DNA of 64,000 nt, from positions 62,001-126,000 of the forward strand of contig CALBCJ010000013.1 of assembly GCA_937926975.1 (NCBI GenBank), in the 5' to 3' direction. Position numbers and translations under genes: made by a program. The notes beneath the pieces were generated by a model. That model searched no databases. It was not told the origin of the DNA and saw only the letters and a program-made list of their open reading frames with translations. This DNA is from an uncultured Propionibacteriaceae bacterium. GTDB taxonomy: Bacteria; Actinomycetota; Actinomycetes; Propionibacteriales; Propionibacteriaceae. Positions 47,166 to 54,490 of this stretch are shown here, in pieces. The stretch's first letter is position 1. Each line of letters begins with the position of its first letter.

Positions 47166-48155
47166 TTACTCCGATGAGGTCTCGTCGCTGAGCTCGGGGC
47201 TGTGCGCCGACTTGACCAGGCTGGCGACCGTGGTCACCAGCAGGGTCCCCACAATCACGGCCAGCGAGACCCACATCGGCAGCTCTCCGTTGAAGCCCAG
47301 CCTCCGGTCGAGGTGGTACTCGTGCATCGCGTGCAGCAGCAGCTTGACCCCGATGAAGGCCAGGATCACCGACAGCCCGAGCGACAGGTAGACCAGCCGG
47401 CGCAGCATGTTGCCGAGCAGGAAGTACAGCTGGCGCAGCCCCATCAGGGCGAAGACGTTGGCGGTGAAGACCAGGTACGGCTCCTTGGTCAGGCCGTAGA
47501 TCGCGGGGATCGAGTCCAGGGCGAACAGCAGGTCGGTGCTGCCGAGGGCCACGATCACCAGGAACATCGGGGTCATGGAGGTCGCGCCGTCCATCTTCAC
47601 CCGCAGCTTCGAGCCGTGGAACCCGTCCGAGAACCGGAACCGGCTCTTCACCGTACGGATCACCCAGCTCTGCGTGACCTCGTCCTCGGAGTCGTCCTTG
47701 AAGTAGTCACGCACCAGCCCGACAGCGGTGTAGATCAGGAAGCCGCCGAAGACGAAGAAGACGAAGGCGAACTGCGAGATCAGGGCGGCGCCGACAGCGA
47801 TGAAGACGGCCCGGAAGACCAGCGCCAGGATAATCCCGACCATGAGGGCGTACTGCTGCAGGTGCCGGGGCACCCGCATCTTGGCCATGATGATCAGGAA
47901 GATGAAGAGGTTGTCGATCGACAACGAGTACTCGGTGAGCCACCCCAGCAGGAACTCGGCGCCGTACTGGGAGCCCCGCAGCCAGAACACCCCGGCGGCG
48001 AAGAGCAGGGCTGCTCCGACGTACACGGAGATGGCGATGGCGCACTCCCGGGTCGAGGGCTCGTGCGGCTTCCGTCCGATGATCAGAACATCGAAGGCGA
48101 GCACGGCGAACATCACCGCCAGGGTGATGCCCCAAGCCAGGGCTGTGACGTGCAC
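47166..48155 (-). CDS. TerC family integral membrane protein
   Basis: 329 residues, nine or so membrane segments. Family landmarks are FDVLIIGRKPHEPSTRECAIAISVYVGAALLFA, LTEYSLSIDNLFIFLIIM, and VIVALGSTDLLFALDSIPAIYGLTKEPYLVFTANVFALMGLRQLYFLL, with acidic residues in the membrane (EYSLSIDN, DLLFALDS). TerC/Alx proteins export manganese, possibly loading exported metalloproteins. GTG 48155 follows AGGAAGGG. It lies 52 bases after uvrB, leaving no room for the manganese riboswitch often found upstream of this family. Confidence 0.92.
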   Translation of the reverse strand: MHVTALAWGITLAVMFAVLAFDVLIIGRKPHEPSTRECAIAISVYVGAALLFAAGVFWLRGSQYGAEFLLGWLTEYSLSIDNLFIFLIIMAKMRVPRHLQQYALMVGIILALVFRAVFIAVGAALISQFAFVFFVFGGFLIYTAVGLVRDYFKDDSEDEVTQSWVIRTVKSRFRFSDGFHGSKLRVKMDGATSMTPMFLVIVALGSTDLLFALDSIPAIYGLTKEPYLVFTANVFALMGLRQLYFLLGNMLRRLVYLSLGLSVILAFIGVKLLLHAMHEYHLDRRLGFNGELPMWVSLAVIVGTLLVTTVASLVKSAHSPELSDETSSE

Positions 48156-48207
48156 CAGTGACCCTTCCTGGGAGGAGACGCGCGCTCCCCCTGCTGAAGG
48201 CCTCACT

Positions 48208-50298
48208 CTAACGTGTAGCCTCCAGCATTTGTCTGAGTTCCCGCTTTAGCTCGGCCACCTCGTCACGCAGCCGGGCCGCGGCCTCGAACTGCAGGTCGGC
48301 GGCCGCGGCGTGCATCTGCTCGGTGAGCTCGGTCACCAGGTCCGCCAGCTCGCCGGCCGGCAGACCGGACAGGTCCCGCCTGGCCACCTCGGCGGCCAGC
48401 GCCGGCACCGGGGTCTTCTGCCGGCTGGCTCCGCGGCCCCGGGGGCTGACCAGGGACTGGGTGTCCGCGTCCTCGCGGGCTAGCAGGTCGGCCAGGTCCG
48501 CGATCCGCTTCCGCAGCGGCTGCGGGTCGATCCCGTGCTCGGCGTTGTAGGCCAGCTGCTTGGCCCGGCGCCGGTTGGTCTCGTCGATCGCCTGCTGCAT
48601 GGACGGGGTGACCCGGTCGGCGTACATGTGGACCTGACCGCCGATGTTGCGGGCCGCGCGCCCGATGGTCTGGATCAGGGAGCGCTCGCTGCGCAGGAAG
48701 CCTTCCTTGTCGGCATCCAGGATCGCCACCAGCGAGACCTCCGGCAGGTCCAGCCCCTCCCGCAGCAGGTTGATCCCGACCAGCACGTCGTACTCCCCCA
48801 GCCGCAGCTCGCGCAGCAGCTCGATCCGGCGCAGGGTGCCGACCTCGGAGTGCAGGTAGCGCGTCCGGACCCCGTTGCCGAGGAGGTAGTCGGTGAGGTC
48901 CTCGGCCATCTTCTTGGTCAGCGTGGTCACCAGCACCCGCTCGCCGCGCTCGGCGCGGGCCTGGATCTCGCCCATCAGGTCGTCGATCTGGCCCTTGGTC
49001 GGCTTCAGCACGATCTCCGGGTCCACCAGGCCGGTCGGGCGGATCAGCTGCTCGACGAAGCCGTCGGTCCTGGCCAGCTCGTACGCGCCGGGCGTCGCCG
49101 ACAGGTACACCGTCTGGCCGATCCGCTCCACGAACTCCTCCCAGCGCAGCGGCCGGTTGTCCATGGCGCTGGGGAGGCGGAAGCCGTGCTCCACGAGCAT
49201 CCGCTTGCGGGACATGTCTCCCTCGTACATGCCCCCGATCTGGGGGACGGTCACGTGGGACTCGTCGATCACCAGCAGGAAGTCCTCGGGAAAGTAGTCG
49301 AGCAGGCAGTTCGGTGGGCTGCCGGCGCTGCGGCCGTCGATGTGGCGCGAGTAGTTCTCGATCCCCGAGCAGCTGCCGATCTGGCGCATCATCTCGATGT
49401 CGTAGGTGGTCCGCATCCGCAGCCGCTGCGCCTCCAGCAGCCGCTGGTCGGCCTCCAGCTCGGCCAGCCGCTCGGCCAGCTCGGTCTCGATGGTCTGGAT
49501 CGCCCGCTCCATCCGCTCCGCCCCGGCGCTGTAGTGAGTGGCGGGAAAGATGTACATCTCCTTGTCCTGGTGCTGCTCCTCACCGGTCAGCGGGTTCAGC
49601 ACTGACAGCGCCTCGACCTCGTCGCCGAAGAACTCCACCCGCCAGGCCAGCTCCTCGTACATCGGGAAGACCTCGACGGTGTCGCCCCGGACCCGGAAGG
49701 TGCCGCGGGTCGCGGCGAGGTCGTTGCGGACGTACTGGATGTCGACCAGCTGGCGCAGCAGCAGGTCACGGCCGTGCTCGATCCCGACATGGAGCCGGAT
49801 CGCCTGGTCCAGGTACTCCTCCGGGGTGCCCAGGCCGTAGATCGCCGACACGGTCGCCACCACGATCACGTCGCGCCGGGTCAGCAGGGAGTAGGTCGCC
49901 TTGTGGCGGAGCCGCTCGACCTCCTCGTTCAGCGAGGAGTCCTTCTCGATGTAGGTGTCGGTCTGGGGGATGTACGCCTCGGGCTGGTAGTAGTCGTAGT
50001 ACGAGACGAAGTACTCGACCGCGTTGTCGGGGAAGAGCTGGCGCAGCTCGTTGGCGAACTGAGCAGCCAGGGTCTTGTTCGGCTGCATCACCAGCACCGG
50101 CCGCTGCAGCCGCTCCGCCAGCCAGGCGACGGTCGCTGTCTTGCCCGTGCCTGTGGCCCCGAGCAGCACCACGTCCTGCTCCCCGGCCCGGATCCGGCGC
50201 TCCAGCTCGTCAATAGCCGCCGGCTGGTCGCCGGCCGGCTCGAAGTCAGCCTGCACCCGCAACGGCGCCCTGCTCTGCACCAGGTCCTTCGATCGCAT
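48208..50298 (-). CDS. uvrB: UvrB, excinuclease subunit B
   Basis: 696 residues. Walker A LLGATGTGKTATVAWL, the beta-hairpin region YFVSYYDYYQPEAYIPQTDTYIEKDSSLNEEVERLRH, DESHVTVPQIGGMYEGD, helicase motifs QTIGRAARNIGGQV, and the C-terminal UVR motif MHAAAADLQFEAAARLRDEVAELK for UvrC binding. It verifies damage and holds the DNA for UvrC. ATG 50298 gives the standard beginning (MRSKDLVQSRAPLRVQADFEPAGDQP). TAGGCT ends 7 bases before it; longer upstream reading frame is basic low-complexity sequence and is left out. Confidence 0.97.
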   Translation of the reverse strand: MRSKDLVQSRAPLRVQADFEPAGDQPAAIDELERRIRAGEQDVVLLGATGTGKTATVAWLAERLQRPVLVMQPNKTLAAQFANELRQLFPDNAVEYFVSYYDYYQPEAYIPQTDTYIEKDSSLNEEVERLRHKATYSLLTRRDVIVVATVSAIYGLGTPEEYLDQAIRLHVGIEHGRDLLLRQLVDIQYVRNDLAATRGTFRVRGDTVEVFPMYEELAWRVEFFGDEVEALSVLNPLTGEEQHQDKEMYIFPATHYSAGAERMERAIQTIETELAERLAELEADQRLLEAQRLRMRTTYDIEMMRQIGSCSGIENYSRHIDGRSAGSPPNCLLDYFPEDFLLVIDESHVTVPQIGGMYEGDMSRKRMLVEHGFRLPSAMDNRPLRWEEFVERIGQTVYLSATPGAYELARTDGFVEQLIRPTGLVDPEIVLKPTKGQIDDLMGEIQARAERGERVLVTTLTKKMAEDLTDYLLGNGVRTRYLHSEVGTLRRIELLRELRLGEYDVLVGINLLREGLDLPEVSLVAILDADKEGFLRSERSLIQTIGRAARNIGGQVHMYADRVTPSMQQAIDETNRRRAKQLAYNAEHGIDPQPLRKRIADLADLLAREDADTQSLVSPRGRGASRQKTPVPALAAEVARRDLSGLPAGELADLVTELTEQMHAAAADLQFEAAARLRDEVAELKRELRQMLEATR

Positions 50299-50305
50299 GG
50301 CGGCG

Positions 50306-50311
50306 AGCCTA
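50306..50311 (-). promoter_or_regulatory. -10 element of uvrB, leaderless geometry
   Basis: TAGGCT on the minus strand, 7 bases before ATG 50298, no Shine-Dalgarno. Confidence 0.6.
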
Positions 50312-50477
50312 GTCGTCGCCCCTGACAGCTCACTCCTGCGACGGCGTCGGTGGGCTCGCCGCGGCCGCTCGACCTCGCCGGCCTGGCTCTTCAGGACCGA
50401 GACGGCAGCGTGACCAGCCCCATCCTTCTCACGAGGCACCTGCCGGTCGTCTGCTGGAGGGCGGCCCTCCGGTGCCC

Positions 50478-51065
50478 CTACGCCGGCCGCAGTCTGCGCC
50501 ACACCTGGTCAACCTGCTCCTCCAGGGCAGCCAGGTCCGACGAGTTGTCGATCACCAGGTCTGCAGCTGCTAGCCGCTGCTCCCGGCTGGCCTGAGCCGC
50601 CACCCGGGCCTGAGCCTGCTCCCGGTCCAGGTGGTCACGGGCCTGGACCCGGGCCAGCTGGGTGGCTGGGTCGGCATCGACCACGATCACCTGGTCGAAG
50701 TCGTCCTGCTGGCCGGTCTCAACCAGCAGCGGGATCATGTGCACCACGACGGAGCCGGGTGAGGCCGCGGCCTCCAGCTCCGCGGCCCGGGCCCGTACGG
50801 CCGGGTGGACCACCTGCTCCACCTGGGCCCGCAGCGCTGGGTCGGCGAAGACCAGCCGCCCCAGCGCTGCCCGGTCGAGGCGCCCGTCGGGCAGCAGGAC
50901 CTGCTCGCCGACGAGCCGGACCAGGGCAGCCAGGCCAGGCGTCCCGGGCTCCACCACCTCGCGGGCCAGCAGGTCAGCATCGATGACCACCGCGCCCCGC
51001 CGCCGCAGCAGCTCGGCCACGGTGGACTTGCCCGATCCGATGCCGCCGGTCAGACCGAGACGCAA
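50478..51065 (-). CDS. coaE: Dephospho-CoA kinase
   Basis: 195 residues from TTG 51065, giving the family-standard opening RLGLTGGIGSGKSTVAELL with the P-loop. VIDADLLAREVVEPGTPGL holds the catalytic aspartate region, HPAVRARAAEL and VVVHMIPLLVETGQQDDFDQVIVVDADP follow, and RVAAQASREQRLAAADLVIDNS is the conserved lid and C-terminus. It adds the last phosphate in CoA synthesis. The start is uncertain: GTG 51095 would add 10 residues but lies in the rpsA terminator hairpin, whose 3' arm ends right at the TTG. That placement suggests coupling of coaE expression to read-through from rpsA. Confidence 0.92.
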   Translation of the reverse strand: MRLGLTGGIGSGKSTVAELLRRRGAVVIDADLLAREVVEPGTPGLAALVRLVGEQVLLPDGRLDRAALGRLVFADPALRAQVEQVVHPAVRARAAELEAAASPGSVVVHMIPLLVETGQQDDFDQVIVVDADPATQLARVQARDHLDREQAQARVAAQASREQRLAAADLVIDNSSDLAALEEQVDQVWRRLRPA

Positions 51066-51066
51066 C

Positions 51067-51096
51067 GGTGGGCCCCCGCCAGAGCGGGAGCCCACC
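51067..51096 (-). terminator. 13-bp hairpin after rpsA, touching the coaE start
   Basis: Minus strand: GGTGGGC-T-CCCGC, loop TCTG, GCGGG-G-GCCCACC (one T-G pair), 16 bases after the rpsA stop. The TTG start of coaE is 1 base past the stem. Confidence 0.65.
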
Positions 51097-51112
51097 GTCG
51101 ACCTGTGCGAGA

Positions 51113-52564
51113 TCAGCTGTTGCTGCCCGTCAGCTTGTCGCGCAGCGCCTGCAGCGCCTCGTCCGAGGCCAGCGAGCCCTCGGCCGACGAGCTGCCCGCC
51201 GCGTACGAGGTGGCACTGCCGGCGCTGACCGCGGCCTGGTTCTCGGCGTTCTCGGCCTCCTCGGCCTGCCGCTTGTGCGCCTCCCAGCGGGCGTGCGCCT
51301 CGGCGTACTGCTGCTCCCAGGCGGCCTGCTGCTCCTCGTAGCCGGGCTTCCACTCGTTGGTCTCCGGGTCGAAGCCCTCCGGGTAGATGTAGTTGCCCTG
51401 CTCGTCGTACGAGGCGGTCATGCCGTACAGCGCCGGGTCGAAGTCGTCCGCAGCGATGTCGATGCCCTCGTTGGCCTGCTTCAGCGACAGCGAGATCCGG
51501 CGCCGCTGCAGGTCGATGTCGATGATCTTGACCATCACCTCGTCGTTGACCGACACCACCTGCTCGGGGATCTCGACGTGGCGCTCGGCCAGCTCAGAGA
51601 CGTGGACCAGGCCCTCGATGCCCTCCTCGACCCGGACGAAGGCACCGAACGGGACCAGCTTGGTGACCTTGCCCGGCACGATCTGCCCGATCTGGTGGGT
51701 CCGGGCGAAGGTCTGCCACGGATCCTCCTGGGTCGCCTTCAGCGACAGCGAGACCCGCTCCCGGTCCATGTCGACCTCGAGCACCTCGACGGTGACCTCC
51801 TGGCCGACCTCGACCACCTCGGACGGGTGGTCGATGTGCTTCCAGGAGAGCTCGGAGACGTGCACCAGGCCGTCGACCCCGCCCAGGTCCACGAAGGCAC
51901 CGAAGTTGACGATGCTGGAGACCACGCCGCGGCGGATCTGCCCCTTCTGGAGCTGGGTGAGAAAGTTCTGGCGAACCTCGGACTGGGTCTGCTCCAGCCA
52001 GGCCCGACGCGACAGGACCACGTTGTTGCGGTTCTTGTCGAGCTCGATGATCTTGGCCTCGAGCTCCTGGCCGACGTACGGCTGCAGGTCCCGGACCCGG
52101 CGCATCTCGACCAGCGAGGCGGGCAGGAAGCCGCGCAGCCCGATGTCGACGATCAGGCCGCCCTTGACGACCTCGATGACCCGGCCGGTGACCACACCGT
52201 CGGACTCCTTGACCTTCTCGATCGTGCCCCAGGCGCGCTCGTACTGGGCGCGCTTCTTGGACAGGATCAGGCGGCCCTCCTTGTCCTCCTTCTGCTGAAC
52301 CAGGGCCTCGATCTCGTCGCCGACCTGGACCACCTCGAAGGGGTCCACGTCGTGCTTGATCGAGAGCTCCTTGGAGGGGATCACACCCTCGGTCTTGTAG
52401 CCGATGTCGAGCAGGACCTCGTCCCGATCGACCTTCACGACGGTGCCGGTGACGATGTCGCCGTCGTTGAAGTACTTGATGGTCGCGTCGATCGCGGCGA
52501 GGAAGTCCTCGTCAGAGCCGAGGTCATCAATCGCGACCTGCGGCGCCTCGAACGTTGAGGTCAT
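51113..52564 (-). CDS. rpsA: 30S ribosomal protein S1
   Basis: 483 residues with four S1 RNA-binding repeats at roughly 36-105 (GDIVTGTVVKVDRDEVLLDIGYKTEGVI), 122-190 (GVVTGRVIEVVKGGLIVDIGLRGFLPAS), 207-277 (GVVSSIVNFGAFVDLGGVDGLVHVSELSW) and 293-364 (GKVTKLVPFGAFVRVEEGIEGLVHVSELA). The C-terminal 100 residues are Glu/Ala/Gln rich and probably flexible, as in other actinobacteria. It helps load mRNA on the ribosome. ATG 52564 has CGGAG upstream. A leader of about 125 bases follows the promoter at 52696-52725. Confidence 0.97.
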   Translation of the reverse strand: MTSTFEAPQVAIDDLGSDEDFLAAIDATIKYFNDGDIVTGTVVKVDRDEVLLDIGYKTEGVIPSKELSIKHDVDPFEVVQVGDEIEALVQQKEDKEGRLILSKKRAQYERAWGTIEKVKESDGVVTGRVIEVVKGGLIVDIGLRGFLPASLVEMRRVRDLQPYVGQELEAKIIELDKNRNNVVLSRRAWLEQTQSEVRQNFLTQLQKGQIRRGVVSSIVNFGAFVDLGGVDGLVHVSELSWKHIDHPSEVVEVGQEVTVEVLEVDMDRERVSLSLKATQEDPWQTFARTHQIGQIVPGKVTKLVPFGAFVRVEEGIEGLVHVSELAERHVEIPEQVVSVNDEVMVKIIDIDLQRRRISLSLKQANEGIDIAADDFDPALYGMTASYDEQGNYIYPEGFDPETNEWKPGYEEQQAAWEQQYAEAHARWEAHKRQAEEAENAENQAAVSAGSATSYAAGSSSAEGSLASDEALQALRDKLTGSNS

Positions 52565-52695
52565 GTAGTAGGGCTCCGATGGATTGTGTCGTCCGGCGCA
52601 CAGCGACCGCCGCCGCCAGCCAGTGTTGTCGGAACCAGCCCGTACGTGCACGACCTACTCCATGCCGAAGCCGCGCAGGTCGCCGCGCCCGAGTC

Positions 52696-52725
52696 AGCCT
52701 ATCGCGCGGCAACACCGGGTCACAA
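52696..52725 (-). promoter_or_regulatory. Candidate rpsA promoter
   Basis: Minus strand TTGTGA (52725-52720), 18-base spacer, TAGGCT (52701-52696). Transcription from here gives a long untranslated leader before ATG 52564, which could carry S1 autoregulation. Confidence 0.55.
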
Positions 52726-52731
52726 ACGCCC

Positions 52732-53703
52732 TCACTGGCCCAGCAGCAGACTGCCGACCAGCACCGCGGAGGCCACGCAGCAGGCCAGGGTGAGTGGCAT
52801 GAACCGGCTCGCGAACCGGACCCCGAAGGCGCCCGACTGCATCGCGAAGAGCTTGATGTCCACCATCGGGCCCACCACCAGGAAGACCAGCTGAGCGGTC
52901 GGCGAGACAGTGCTGAAGGAGGCGACGACGAAGGCGTCCGCCTCCGAGCACAGCGACAGCACCACCGCCAGCAGAGCCATCAGCACCACCGCGAGCCACA
53001 GGTTCTCCCCGACCAGGCTGAGCACCCCGACCGGGACCAGCACCTTGACGGCCGCCGCCACCGCGGCGCCGACCACCAGGAAGCCACCCGCCTGGACCAG
53101 GTCGTGCACCGCGGTGGCCCGGAACTGGCTGGCGCGCGAGCCGTCGGGGTGGTCGTGGGCCTGCTGCGGCTTCATCCGTCCTGTCCCGCCGACCAGCAGC
53201 CACAGCCATCCCGCCGCGACCACGGCCAGCAGCGACGCCAGCAGCCGGGCCCAGACCATCCGCGGGTTCCCCGGGAAGGCGACCGCGGTCGCTACCAGCA
53301 CCACCGGGTTGACCGCGGGGGCCGCCAGCAGGAAGGCCAGGGCCGCGGCCTGCGACAGGCCCCGTCGCAGCAGTGACTGAGCCACCGGGACCGAAGCGCA
53401 CTCGCAGCCCGGCAGCACCATCCCCGCCACCCCGGCCGTAGGCACCGCCAGCAGCGCCGAGCGGGGAGTGATCCGCGCCAGCAGGTCCGCCGGGACGAAG
53501 GCCGCGATCGCCCCCGACACCAGCACCCCCAGCACCAGGAACGGGACCGCCTGGACCACAATCCCCACCAGCAGCGTGGCCCAGGCCCCGAGAGCACCGT
53601 CAAGACTGAGGGGCGCTCCCCGCCGGAGCGTGTACTGGAGCAGGGCCACCACGGCCGCCAGGCAGCCGATCGGCAGCAGCCAGACTCGCGCGGTCGACCT
53701 CAC
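52732..53703 (-). CDS. YraQ/UPF0718 family permease (probable metal-handling)
   Basis: 323 residues, eight to ten membrane segments in two halves. The family motif MVLPGCECASVPVAQSLLRRG, with paired cysteines, lies in the first half; VLSLCSEADAFVVASF and VFLVVGPMVDIKLFAMQSGAFG lie in the second. A polar loop with several histidines (QQAHDHPDGSRAS) separates them. Together with the TIGR03943-type gene just upstream (4-base overlap), this is the pair known from zinc-responsive operons in actinobacteria and bacilli. Transport of metal or a metal complex is likely but unproven. Confidence 0.85.
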   Translation of the reverse strand: MRSTARVWLLPIGCLAAVVALLQYTLRRGAPLSLDGALGAWATLLVGIVVQAVPFLVLGVLVSGAIAAFVPADLLARITPRSALLAVPTAGVAGMVLPGCECASVPVAQSLLRRGLSQAAALAFLLAAPAVNPVVLVATAVAFPGNPRMVWARLLASLLAVVAAGWLWLLVGGTGRMKPQQAHDHPDGSRASQFRATAVHDLVQAGGFLVVGAAVAAAVKVLVPVGVLSLVGENLWLAVVLMALLAVVLSLCSEADAFVVASFSTVSPTAQLVFLVVGPMVDIKLFAMQSGAFGVRFASRFMPLTLACCVASAVLVGSLLLGQ

Positions 53704-54422
53704 AGGTACGGCCTCTGCGGTACCGGGACTACCTGGACCCGGCTCACCTGGAGCACCGGCACGGAGCCGCTGGCCGGCAGGTCAATGACTCCTTCGACCT
53801 CGGCCCAGACCTCAGCCCCCGGCGGCATCGGGGCGCCGGTGACCACCACCGAGAAGAGCTGGGCGTCAGCCACGCAGCAGAAGACCCGGAACCGGTTCAG
53901 GGTCCACCCCGCCTGGTTCTCGCGGGGTGCAGCGACGAAGCCGGTCAGCCGTACCGCCCGGCCCACCAGGTCGCTGCGGCGCCCCGCCTGGTAGCGCTCC
54001 TGGTAGTCGGCCAGGCTGAGCTCGCTGACCCGGTCGGTCGGCAGCGGCTCCAGCTCCAGGCGCGGGCCGGCCACCGGCGCCACGGCCTGGTTCCCCGCGA
54101 TCGCCCCCAGCGACGACGGGGTGGCCAGGGTGAACAGCAGCGCCGGCAGCACCAGCAGCAGCCCCACCCGGGGCATCCGGTGGTGGTGACCAGCCGCGGG
54201 TCGCCCTTCGGCAGCCTCCAGCAGGGTCCAGGTCCCCAGCCCCTCCATGGCCAGCCCGGCCGCCAGCAGGTACGGGCGAAACCACTCCTGGACGTAGTCG
54301 AGGTACGCCCCGGAGACCACCATCGACAGCACCACGGTTCCCACCAGCAGCACCACGGTCGCGGCGGCCGACTGCTCCAGGGTCTGGGACGAGCGGTGCT
54401 CGGTGGCTGGTACGGCGGTCAT
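53700..54422 (-). CDS. TIGR03943 (YcgQ-like) membrane protein
   Basis: 240 residues. Three hydrophobic segments in the first 110 residues (VVLLVGTVVLSMVVSGAYLDYV, YLLAAGLAMEGLGTWTLL and RVGLLLVLPALLFTLATP) precede an outside domain with VGRAVRLTGFVAAPRENQAGWTLNRFRVFCCVADAQLFSVVVTGAP, the oligonucleotide-binding-like part of the family; the double cysteine may bind metal. Its start ATG 54422 gives the four-base overlap partner of the downstream permease. The pair is probably one functional unit. Confidence 0.85.
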   Translation of the reverse strand: MTAVPATEHRSSQTLEQSAAATVVLLVGTVVLSMVVSGAYLDYVQEWFRPYLLAAGLAMEGLGTWTLLEAAEGRPAAGHHHRMPRVGLLLVLPALLFTLATPSSLGAIAGNQAVAPVAGPRLELEPLPTDRVSELSLADYQERYQAGRRSDLVGRAVRLTGFVAAPRENQAGWTLNRFRVFCCVADAQLFSVVVTGAPMPPGAEVWAEVEGVIDLPASGSVPVLQVSRVQVVPVPQRPYL

Positions 54423-54490
54423 CAGGCTCCTGGTCGGCGCAGTCAGGTCTGGACCATGATGCCAGCCGCCGGTGGGAGGGCTGGACCAGG

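Noticed and set aside
48156..48207. Manganese riboswitch upstream of the TerC gene
   Set aside because: The gap to uvrB is 52 bases, too short for that riboswitch, and no matching fold is seen.
50299..50502. Upstream extension of uvrB
   Set aside because: The added 68 residues are Arg/Gly/Ala-rich and unlike UvrB; a -10 hexamer sits right before ATG 50298.
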